Below the pieces are notes generated by a model that saw only the letters and a program-made list of their open reading frames with translations, made no database searches and was not told the DNA's origin. Below are positions 35,255-44,739 of a DNA stretch of 64,000 nt, piece after piece. Within the stretch, counting starts at the first letter, position 1. Each line of letters begins with the position of its first letter. This DNA is from Takakia lepidozioides (taxonomy: Eukaryota > Streptophyta > Takakiopsida > Takakiales > Takakiaceae), in contig CM060733.1 of assembly GCA_030704615.1 (NCBI GenBank), positions 43,524,001 through 43,588,000 of the forward strand, given 5' to 3'. The position numbers were made by a program, and so were the translations under genes.

Positions 35255-35735
35255 ACGCCCAATTTCGGCGCCGTTATTACATGGAGTGCGGAAGCTTCAG
35301 CCGAGAATTTTGTTTCCGCAGGTCAATTTCGGCGCCGTTATTGGTTGCAATCCCCAGCCTTCAGCCGGGTATTTGGTTTCCGGACCCAATTTCGGCGCCG
35401 TTATCGGCTGCACTCCGGTGGCTTCAGCCGAGTATTTGGTTTCCGGGGCCCATTTCGGCGCCGTTATCGCCTGCACTCCGGAGGATGCAGCCGGGTTTTT
35501 GGTTGGCAGAGCCCAATTACTTTCACCGTTGTTGGCTTCACTCCCGAGCCTTCAACCCGCTATTTCTTTTCCTGTGCCCAATTACGGCGTCGTTATACCC
35601 AACCATCCTGCACTTCTGCAATAGTACTATCCACGGTTATAGGTCGCCAGTGCGTTTTCGGAGTCTGCAAACCCGGATCCTAATTCCGCTTGCGTCTCTG
35701 CCTCTGGGATAATTTCGGTGCCGTTATTGCCCAGA
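35255..35735. repeat. Right subterminal GGCGCC repeats of Mule-A
   Basis: Tandem units of about 62-65 bp each contain ATTTCGGCGCCGTTATT (near 35261, 35324, 35389, 35453; degenerate at 35510, 35577 and 35710) and a CTTCAGCCG.GTATTTGGTTTCCG spacer. The unit resembles the left subterminal motif near 22410. Confidence 0.85.
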
Positions 35736-35764
35736 ATTCAGTTATTCTATGACCTGGCCTGGCG

Positions 35765-35988
35765 GTCCATGAGCCTGGGCTCCAAGTCATGAGCGTACAC
35801 TGGTACTCATGAGCGGAGTGCTTCCAGCATGAGCGCGGAAATCTTCGATTTTTGATTATTTTATAGTTTTTGGCCCGAAAAAAATCTGCCGAAATTCGAA
35901 GTGTGTTACTTTGCGGCTCATGGGTTAGCCATGCCCGCTCATGAGCTCATGAGCTCACCGCTCATGAGCTCATGGAATAGCAACCCCC
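35765..35988 (-). repeat. Right terminal repeat of Mule-A (ATGAGC-rich)
   Basis: ATGAGC/GCTCAT units are scattered through 35765-35850 and clustered at 35930-35975, ending GCTCATGGAATAGCAACCCCC. An AT-rich stretch (35850-35900) lies between the two clusters. Confidence 0.78.
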
Positions 35989-35997
35989 CCTTCTTGA

Positions 35998-38296
35998 ATG
36001 AAAATGAGATCCCGCCTTGTGCCGATGAGTTGCTATCAGACTAGCACAACAGACCATGAAGCTGCAGCGGGAAGGAACTCCGCGAACGCAAGGTGCAAAG
36101 AAAGAAAGACGGGCACAGATTGAGCGCTCAGGAGGGGAGAAATTCGCGTGAGGACCTAGAGTGGGGAGCGGAATAACTCAATGTCAAGAGGACGTGCACT
36201 CACCATAATGTCGCATAAAGGACTACACAATTTAGACCATTTAGCGTGGGGGGCGGGCCCCGGGGAGATTTTTGGGCATAACCGGTTGAGATCCTGATGT
36301 TTCCAAGTCCAACCGGTTATATGTTGACATCTTTCGGTTTTCTTTATTAAATTGAGGTATATTCCCTAGATTCATCTAAAATGATCGGTAATTTTCCTAG
36401 AGTCTTGAACTTCAACCGGTTATTTTTCAAACAAAACCCTAGCACACTACCTACTCGTCAAAAACACTCTCACAGCAAAATCCACGAGACCCGTCTACTC
36501 GAAACCCTAAACATCGTCCAAAAACGAACGCGCCTCCCTCCAAACATCACTCCCCCAACTTGCCCCTTACTACGCAGATAGCATATAAGCAACTACAAGC
36601 GCAATTCGCCACCTAACACAAACTAGAATCTAGAATACCTGAAATTGCTCCCGCTTCCTGTAAACTCTGCAGTCACTCCACACCACGCGCCACAACCTCC
36701 CGCTCCAATGATTATTAAACCGCAGCAGAAAAGTGCAGAAGTGAGTAAGCGAGCCAAAAAGAGACGGCAGATATGATAAACCGTGGTATGAGCAAAATGC
36801 AAGAGAGCAAAGCAAAATGAGAGAGACCAAGTGAGAGCAAAGTGAGAGCACAGAGAAGAATGAGCGACAATGAGCGCTCGAGGAGGTAGTCATACTCCCC
36901 CCCAAAAAAAAAAAAATAACCCCTAATTACAGGAGTTCTCATCCGTCCGATCAGGAAAATCTGACGGCCAGCATCTCCACGACCAACTCTGAATTGCACT
37001 CTGAAGGTCATCCAAAAATGAAGTTACAGGCCATACATACAGCCAACACTCCAGAGGACACCCATCGGGGTTTTGTCAGGACATGAGTTTGAAATAATCA
37101 GGACATGACTGAGCATTTTCTTGACACCAAGAGAGATGTGCCTCGTTTGGTTACTTATATTAATTGGAAGCCTATGATTGAGTCGTATGTGCTTTGTTGT
37201 CACGGCTCTAAGTGAATGGTGCCCATTTACCAAAGAGACGCAAATGGAACGTTTGTGACCCAACCTCTCCATAGATGTGATCCCGGCATTCACCTTCACA
37301 ACAACAGGGTCAGAAATAACGTGTAACCAATCATCAAAATATGCTAAATCCCTCACATGGACTCTGCGTTTGGCGGGACGGATCATTTCTCCAACCAAAC
37401 CTGGTAAATCACGTATGTCCATCATCAAGCATGCGGCATCCACCGCGAATGGGCCAGCGATGTACTCTTGACCATATCCATGGCCAACAATATCAACGGG
37501 AACAATGATGGCATTATTCCCCGTAGCCATGACACCAACTAAAAACAAGATAGAATCAACAAATTGAATTTCAAAAAAGTTGAACCCTAAACCTTATTGA
37601 ACAATTAAAAATTTAAGCTCTTGAAAACCCTACGACTTGCCAAATACAATACCCTCATGTAATATGCACTCACTTTTATAGTGTAAATTATAACAAAGGA
37701 TTAAAAAAAGAAAAAATTAGACCACTAAATTATCAGTGGCAGTTTATTAAAAAATGACTTTATAAATAGATTAGTTTAGTCGCTCTAATATGGGTGCCAC
37801 ACTAATTATGTGTCGTTTGATTCATGTATATATAGTGCACTGATTTACACCAAGTTACACTAATATGTTGTTTCCTTGCAAGCTGAAGGTAAGCACATAT
37901 CTTTTAAGGACGGGCAAGAACATAATCTTTGTGGATAAATATTTTATTCCCACAATGTGTCGTGTCGATGGGTTTTGCATTCTTTAGACAACTTCCATCA
38001 GTGTAGTGATTTTGAGTGTCTTGAGTTATATGCAGTTGGTTAACATCATGCATTCTTGTCCCGTATGTGCCAAATTACAACTTAAGATTTGTTAAATCGG
38101 TGTGCCCAATCTGGACCCATTTTAAATCGATCCGTCACGCAAAGCTTACAAACATGAAGTTGTTTGAAACCATGTGTTTTTACTAATAAAATTTGGCTCC
38201 AAAAAAACCATAGAAAGTCTATGTCCTCAACATTTGTTTGGGAATGAGGTCTTTAGGGAGAGCTCAAAAGCTTAATTTGGGTTAAGCCAAAAGCCG
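35998..38296. other. AT-richer spacer between MULE copies
   Basis: Base composition shifts to AT, especially 37560-38200. AACCGGTTAT occurs three times (36280-36425). Poly-A and poly-T runs and scattered AACCCTAAAC sequences are present; the latter are too few to be telomeric. Apart from the ORF at 37024-37530 I see no gene. This is the best candidate in the window for non-transposon sequence. Confidence 0.45.
37024..37530 (-). CDS. Hypothetical 168-aa protein
   Basis: The minus-strand frame has an ATG at 37530 (MATGNNAIIVPVDIVGHGYG) and an AT-rich upstream stretch (37531-37700) that could be a leader or promoter. The sequence has no low-complexity bias and ends with a normal stop. The stretch LVNGHHSLRAV, about 105 residues in, loosely recalls the G-H-H-R..A motif of ParB-like proteins, but the first Arg of the motif is replaced by Ser and nothing else supports this. 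No signal peptide or membrane helix is evident. It may be a small host gene, a fragment of a longer one, or a remnant of another mobile element. Confidence 0.4.
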   Translation of the reverse strand: MATGNNAIIVPVDIVGHGYGQEYIAGPFAVDAACLMMDIRDLPGLVGEMIRPAKRRVHVRDLAYFDDWLHVISDPVVVKVNAGITSMERLGHKRSICVSLVNGHHSLRAVTTKHIRLNHRLPINISNQTRHISLGVKKMLSHVLIISNSCPDKTPMGVLWSVGCMYGL

Positions 38297-38316
38297 CAAT
38301 ACCCACCGCTGCTTGG

Positions 38317-40610
38317 CTAAATCCTCAAAACTGCAAATAGGGGCAAGCATTGGCAGCAGATTACCTGAACAAGACTCGCATTGCCGCTTTGTCGGCACCC
38401 TCCTGTTCTTCGATGTATACGCTGCGTCTTGCCTTTGCAATTTCTCTGAAAAAGAGGTTTGCGAAGCGCCCTTGCCAGGACTGCACGTAGTTCTCCATTG
38501 TCTCCGGTTTCGTCTAGTCGATCTGTAACTTGAAAGTGGTGGTGTTGCAATCCAATTGCTCCTGGGCGTGGGTCAGTACCTGCAGCATTGCAGGTCTCCA
38601 AAACATTCATGAATTTGAAATTGCGATGATGTCCAACACACAAAAGAGGAGGAAATTATACATGATGTCACCAAGTCATCACATTGAGCCAGTCGTTCAT
38701 TTTGTCGTCTGTTGGCTCGATGGGAAAATGGTACAGCAGCTTCGTGTTTGTATGGCCGTTCCAGATTCGCAGCCACCTCGTCTGCATGACCTAACATCGG
38801 TCAGACAAAAGAACCTCATCATGAGAATCGCGAGAAGACACAAAACAAGAACAAACACATGCTAACCTTCTCCGGCGGCTCAACACATGACACTGCGATG
38901 TGATGAAGTTTATCCATGGACATTTCCGGTTTCATGCGTCTAGAGTAATGCATCTCCGCCAGGAACTCGGCACCAAGACCAGGGTCAGCGATTGCAACTT
39001 GCTTCACAAGTTTGGACCTGTACTTGGTCCGTGATTGCCTCCCTGCCTGCACAATGTGACTTTCTATCGACGCGTCCGCCTTGTTGGGGGCATCACTCTC
39101 AAATAACTGACTTTTGGCATAGGCCAAGTCATCCCTGATGTTCGTCTGCATTCCCATACCCAGCGGAGTCAGACCACTGATCCCTGCAACAAATAGCGTT
39201 AAATCGGGAAATTTGAGATGAATCTCACCGAATAGAGGATCTCCACCATGGCGTCCAGTGTTGGTCGGTACCAGGTGCGATCCGCTTTCGCAAGGGATTT
39301 CCTGTACAGCTCGGGATCGAGGGATTTTTGGAAGTCCGTCAATGGTGCTGTGCCCACTTCTTGCACTCTATAGAGCGTATGTGCCAGGTGAGTTTCCACG
39401 AAGGCCCTCTCTATTACCCTGCCATGGAGAAAAAAAAAGGAACAACATGAGAATATGATACAAAAATAACCAGATTTCGGCACAACAATCCAATTTCCAA
39501 TTCATAGAGTGGATGACAGTCAAGAACATTGCCTATTTCGGCGCCGCAATAGGCACTACACAAGGATGTAGTAGTATACTTACAGATTTATATCCGCCAT
39601 GACACCCTTCAGTAGTCCTCTGTCCCTGACGTCCACCTTCACGACAATGCAGTCCACCATGTAATGCCAATTGATATCTTGCGGATGCATTTCAGCAATG
39701 TACTCTGTCCAGGCAAACATCCTGTGGTTCCCGTCCCAGACGAAGAACATCTTCCCTGCCATGTGTGCAAATGTGGGATTAGTCTTCAGAGAGGCTTCAA
39801 ACTCAGCATTTACAGTGTGCCAATGGGGGCTCCAATTTTGAAGTTCCTCTGCAGTTGGGCCCCTTGTGACACCCTGGTCATTCTCAATGGAAACGTAGAA
39901 TGCTGCCGACCCCCGTCTGTACCCCTCTATGAAGTTGTGCTTCAGTCGATCGATGTCCCCTGGCAGTGCTTGCCTTACAACTGGAAGGCTAACCATGCGA
40001 CACAAAATGAACTTTGAGGTTCTCCGGATACACCATGGAGCCCAAAACGCGGCCTATGTTGCTATGAGTCTCTGCCAGCAACCTGTTTGCTGCTATGTTC
40101 ATGTCTCGTGCGCTCATGAGCATACCCGCCACCAGTTTCTGAGTTCTATCACTTCTCTCACTTCTCTCATCTCTCTCACCAGCCTGTCTGCTGTCCTGGA
40201 GGTTTTGCTCCTCCGCAAGCTCCACCAGGTTCTGATCTCCTGGGAAGTCGTCAAGTCGCATCACGTTGTCGTCCTCTGCTTTTGTCAGCTCAATGGGCCG
40301 CCCTTCTGCAGATCCGAGTCCGACATCTCCAGCGGCCTCCACAGCATCCGTGTTTTCTGAAACTGCATGCAAACCCTATATCTCGACTTCCAGTCTCCCA
40401 AGTGGTTTTACAGGCAAAGCCATGGGCTCCTTTTGCTTTCTCGGCTTCCGGACTCTAGGTGGGCTTTTCTAAGGCGATTTCTGAGGTGTTCTGTGCGGAG
40501 TCGCCTGCCTCGATGCACTTCCACCTTGCGAGCGCAGCACCCGGGCATGAGTATCCAAAGTTGACTATGTTGGCTCACCCTCTGCGATCCCTTCCCAGCT
40601 CCCATGTCAA
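38317..40610 (-). pseudogene. ParB-like gene of Mule-C (5' and middle part)
   Basis: The exons are the same as in Mule-A. An acidic N-terminal exon runs to about 40010. The ParB-like exon (40005-39583) has PLPVVRQALPGDIDRLKHNF-type sequence and FFVWDGNHRMFAW (about 39750-39712), followed by a donor GTAAGT. An exon with THLAHTLYRVQEVGTAPLTD lies at about 39420-39236 and the next at about 39195-38870. A short exon is near 38795-38675 and the ENYVQSW exon near 38500-38400. Here the ParB-like exon is uninterrupted, unlike in Mule-A. Frame breaks remain near 40010 and in the last exon, and a stop falls in the N-terminal exon near 40380. The methyltransferase-like part lies beyond the left breakpoint and is missing. 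Confidence 0.68.
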
Positions 40611-41275
40611 ACAAACAGGAAAACATGGCACAGTGCACGCAAAAAAAAAGGTGTAAAAGGAATAGTGCGTATGGAAGGCTTCACATCCGCGAAGCACGAA
40701 TCTCTCACTGGTGGGCGATCCGAGTCTCCGGATAACGAGGTCTGCATTTCCTGCATAAGACGGAGCTTAAGTCGTGTCGTCGGCGGCTTCCCAAAATCTT
40801 GCGTCCTCCTTCTCTGCGCCGGAGTCGCCTGACCTTCCACAAACTCTATGCTATCACTATGCTGCATAAGGAGACGAAACGCAGGAGAATGTCACCGCAA
40901 AAGAGCAAAGAGCGAGAGAGCGAAGCGGTGGAACATGCAACCACTGTGCACGAACAGATGCGCAAGCAGCCACGTCACCCCAAGCGTTGCCACCTTCCAC
41001 CACTTTCCGCCGTATGGGTGATGAAGAGATTGCGACCCCTGACACGTTCGCACGGATGAAATCGACTGGAACGCGACGCGTGCCTGTTCAAGCCAACAGT
41101 AGAAAACGCTTTATCCGAATTGCGGCACCGAAATATCGTTCCGTTCGCCGGATGCTGTTCCCGGAGCAGCCGGCATCTGAATGCACTATCCGCACATCGT
41201 AAAACCCAACCGCCAGGAAATTCCCCTGCCTACCGACATTCAACAGTCAGGTCGGCACGTTTCATCAGCGGACGG

Positions 41276-42680
41276 ATGAATTTCGGCGCCGAAATTCATC
41301 CTATGCAAGTGCTTTCATACACAAACATATGAATTTCGGCGCCGAAATTCATCGCTTACCCAGTCCTCATCCGTCATGAGCACACATGTCAGTCGAATAT
41401 CGGATCCGGAATTAATCCCGGAACTGTGCAGAACGTTGCACTGGGGCACATTTCATCCATATTTCGGCGCCGATATTCATTAACAATATCTCCGTCCGCA
41501 AGCAAACGACCTGAAATCATCCATATTTCAGCGTCGAAATACATCCAGCCCGAACACTAAACCGGAAACATGCCACGCTTTGCTGCCATCATTGCCCCTC
41601 GCGGTTGCTGTCCATGCCTGTTGGACGTGCCATGTCTGGACTGTTATGTATAATTTCGGCGCCAAAATTATACTTTATTTGCGGCAACCTCCTGTACGAG
41701 AAATGACCACTTAATGGATACGGTCAGTTTCAAATGAAAACAAGGGCTAAAATGCAATAAAATTTCCCCCAACCTGGGAAAATATCCCATTTCGTCATTG
41801 GATAACGGCCTTTTGAAAACATAAGGGGTTAAATGTGCCGATTTCTCCATTTAATGCAGGATATTCGAGTTTTCTTTGTCTGAATGGGTTATTTCAAAAG
41901 AATTTGGGACCTTTACATCATCCAGAAGCAAGAAGTAGGTGTCGGGTTCAGATGAATTTCGGCGCCAAAATTCATCCGTCGCATGGTAAATGTAATATTG
42001 GAGTTACCGTTTGCCGACAGTAGGGATGAATTTCGGCGCCGAAATTCATCGATCTCAAAGAAAAATAAAAATTGGAGGGATGACTTTGGATGAATTTTGG
42101 CGCCGAAATCCAACGCTCGAACCCTTAAAAAAATTTGGAGGGATGACTTCGGATGAATTTCGGCGCCGAAATTCATTGTCGAAAAGAAAAAATATTATCT
42201 GAAGGGAGGACTTTGGATGAATTTCGGCGCCGAAATTCATCGGTCGCAAAGAAAAAAAGTTTTGAAGGGAGGACTTCGGATGAATTTTGGCGCCAAAATT
42301 CATCCAACGTCCTCCCTCCAATAATATTTTTGCCATGCGAACGATGAATTTCGGCGCCGAAATTCATCCGTACTGTCGATTCAGGGTTACTCTCATCCGG
42401 ATTTCGGCACCGAAATCCTTACACGTGGTGAATCATGACTCTAATCATGAACACATTCATCCGTATTTCGGTGCCGAAATTCATCCTTTATGTGCAAAAA
42501 TAATTTCATGAAGAACATGTTTATCCGAATTTCGGCACCGATATCCACCCGTCGGGTGCTAGCTCAGTTTCATGAGGTGAACTAATTTCGAATTATGTCG
42601 CAGGAATTCATCCCGTGGCTTCCAAATCTGTTATATGACAGAGATGTTCATCTGGATTTCGGTGTCGAAATTCATGAGAA
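41276..42680. promoter_or_regulatory. Palindrome array of Mule-C
   Basis: About sixteen TTTCGGCGCCGAAA-type sites lie between the divergent gene starts, with regular 62-65-bp spacing from about 42030 to 42350. Many sites have the long form GATGAATTTCGGCGCCGAAATTCATC (about 41275 and 42345). Several degenerate sites have TTTTGGCGCC or TTTCGGCACC, consistent with C-to-T or G-to-A changes in their CpGs. Confidence 0.85.
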
Positions 42681-42922
42681 GACATGATTTATTGTAGCCC
42701 AACTGGTGGTACATCACAATTCAGGCACCCAATTTCCGATGTGAATTTGTTGTGGTCGTCTGTATTTGTAACGTACGTTACATACCTTCATCCATACGTG
42801 CACTGATCACCCATCCTGTTGGATACAGAATCCTCCAAAAAATGATTGTGGTATTATGTAGGACACACTCTTCTTATTACAGGACTTCGCTACGGAGCCT
42901 ACCGAGAGTTGCGGTCTTCAAC

Positions 42923-44098
42923 ATGGACTCCCGTGTTTGGGTAAACGTGTACTCCATCCTGATTCTCTGAAAGCTAAAATACCTTGCGACCAAGGATTTG
43001 CGATTGTCACTGAGCAGTACTTGTGTGTGAAGTTCGGGCTCCGCCCTGGAACGGTGTTTTTGGAAGAGGAGACGAATGATGCTTCTGGAAATTTTCTGGA
43101 AAGTGCCGTCATTCTGCATGCAAATTTCGGAAAGGGCAAAGAGTGGCGGCTCCCAGCTTCTGAATCCATCCGGTACAGTGCAATTGGTGAAATCGTGCCT
43201 AAAGAGTTCCCATGCTGGAACTTGGTTGATCCTCCTTCAACAAGAGGGTCTGGCGTGCAAGATGTGAAGTCTGCCATGAGGGATGTGGGCACCTCATCAC
43301 AAGCAGAGAAGCCCAAACATGTGAAAAGGGAAATCGAGGAAAACAGGGAAACAGTCGTCCACGACTTATCCAGTGACAATGAAGACTGTATGGTCCTTCC
43401 ATCGTATGTTTCAAAGTCGTCCGTCACTAGGAGTGTTCAGATGTTGGCAGACAATGAGCACACACCCTTTGACTCAACTTCCATCCACTCAATAATCAAC
43501 GTATTGCGGAGGATGAAGACAGCGGGTTCCCGCTCCAGTGACCTTCTTAGGCTTGATTACGACAAAACTCCAATCCATTATGTGGAAACTTTGCCTGAAG
43601 TTGTGGATGGGAATGTTATCTACGAGTTCCCTCTAATGCCGGCAGGCGCAGGCCCAGACAACATGCTGGCAGGAATGAACAGAAAACATGACGGCCACCC
43701 ATGGTGTGTCACCAAAACTTCATCGTCCAACCTGGGTGATGGAGTTCGAGTGAGATATGTGTTGTGTGTTGGGCATCTTAAATGTTTCTCGAGCACATGT
43801 TACCACTACACGAGCAAAGGCACCCGGAATGAGACAGACTGGATTGGCAATTCGTCGACCCATTTTGGCCTCAAGGTAGAGTTCATGCAGGGACGTTCAA
43901 GTGTGCCCATTGCAATGCAGCCCCTACGTGCATGGCAGTGTGCAATGCCAAGCAGTACTACGTCGGGACCATCGGCCTAGCGTGCACCAGAGGATGCATT
44001 CACATCGGAAAGCATGACCACCCTGTTGCCAGAGACAACTGCAGAGTCACTTTTCAAGAAGCCCACGATATTATCAAGGAGGAGGTGAGGTTGAGGCC
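42923..44098 (+). pseudogene. MULE transposase of Mule-C, N-terminal part
   Basis: The ATG at 42923 (MDSRVWVNVY) is followed by a 1-bp deletion near 42951. After this the frame stays open to 43980, through the Glu/Ser-rich linker and the first Cys/His block. Another 1-bp change near 43860 shifts it again before the second Cys/His block. The gene is cut at 44098 by an LTR. The catalytic core and SWIM finger are absent. The extra base that breaks Mule-A near 30490 is not present here, so the two copies are damaged at different places. Confidence 0.8.
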
Positions 44099-44239
44099 TG
44101 TCGCGCGGCTTTTACTCACCCATCCCTTCGCTATCCGAGGCGGAAACTCCAAGATAGAAGAGTTGGAAATCTCTAAGTACTCAGCCCGCGCAGAACAATC
44201 AGTCATGACCTACAGCTAGTGTATCATGGGGGTGTTTCC
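44099..44239 (-). repeat. LTR terminus of an inverted gypsy copy, runs into gap
   Basis: TGTCGCGCGGCTTTTACTCA and the following 120 bases match the inverted LTR ends at 2211 and 13643. It interrupts the Mule-C transposase after TTGAGGCC, a point corresponding to Mule-A 31488/31489. The remainder of the inserted element is in the N gap. Confidence 0.88.
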
Positions 44240-44739
44240 NNNNNNNNNNNNNNNNNNNNNNNNNNNNNNNNNNNNNNNNNNNNNNNNNNNNNNNNNNNNN
44301 NNNNNNNNNNNNNNNNNNNNNNNNNNNNNNNNNNNNNNNNNNNNNNNNNNNNNNNNNNNNNNNNNNNNNNNNNNNNNNNNNNNNNNNNNNNNNNNNNNNN
44401 NNNNNNNNNNNNNNNNNNNNNNNNNNNNNNNNNNNNNNNNNNNNNNNNNNNNNNNNNNNNNNNNNNNNNNNNNNNNNNNNNNNNNNNNNNNNNNNNNNNN
44501 NNNNNNNNNNNNNNNNNNNNNNNNNNNNNNNNNNNNNNNNNNNNNNNNNNNNNNNNNNNNNNNNNNNNNNNNNNNNNNNNNNNNNNNNNNNNNNNNNNNN
44601 NNNNNNNNNNNNNNNNNNNNNNNNNNNNNNNNNNNNNNNNNNNNNNNNNNNNNNNNNNNNNNNNNNNNNNNNNNNNNNNNNNNNNNNNNNNNNNNNNNNN
44701 NNNNNNNNNNNNNNNNNNNNNNNNNNNNNNNNNNNNNNN
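44240..44739. other. Assembly gap (500 N)
   Basis: Exactly 500 N. The sequence on the two sides belongs to different elements, so the gap hides at least the rest of a gypsy LTR or element and the left end of Mule-D. Confidence 0.99.

Larger units (their letters stand above)
22246..35988. mobile_element. Mule-A: complete Mutator-like transposon with 9-bp target duplication
   Basis: The left end GAGGTTTACTATTTC matches the reverse complement of the right end (GGGGGTTGCTATTCC) at 11 of 15 positions. Both are followed inward by arrays of ATGAGC. A perfect 9-bp direct repeat CCTTCTTGA flanks the element at 22237-22245 and 35989-35997, the Mutator-type duplication length. The 13743-bp body holds, from the left: subterminal GGCGCC motifs; a minus-strand ParB/methyltransferase-like gene; a palindrome array; a plus-strand SWIM-type transposase gene; a small minus-strand ORF; and subterminal GGCGCC motifs again. 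The layout is complete, but both large genes carry frame breaks, so it is probably no longer autonomous. Confidence 0.87.
38297..44098. mobile_element. Mule-C: internally truncated relative of Mule-A
   Basis: The segment aligns closely and collinearly with Mule-A 25549-31488: part of the ParB-like gene, the palindrome array and the first part of the transposase. Neither terminus is present. The left edge starts within a GGCGCCGCAAT-type site (GCCGCAATACCCACCGCTGC, compare 25543). The right edge is an LTR inserted at 44099. It is a separate copy and not a simple recent duplication, because it has its own indels. Confidence 0.82.

Noticed and set aside
36360-37620. AACCCTAAAC-like words suggesting a telomeric repeat
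   Set aside because: Only isolated, non-tandem occurrences in AT-rich sequence.
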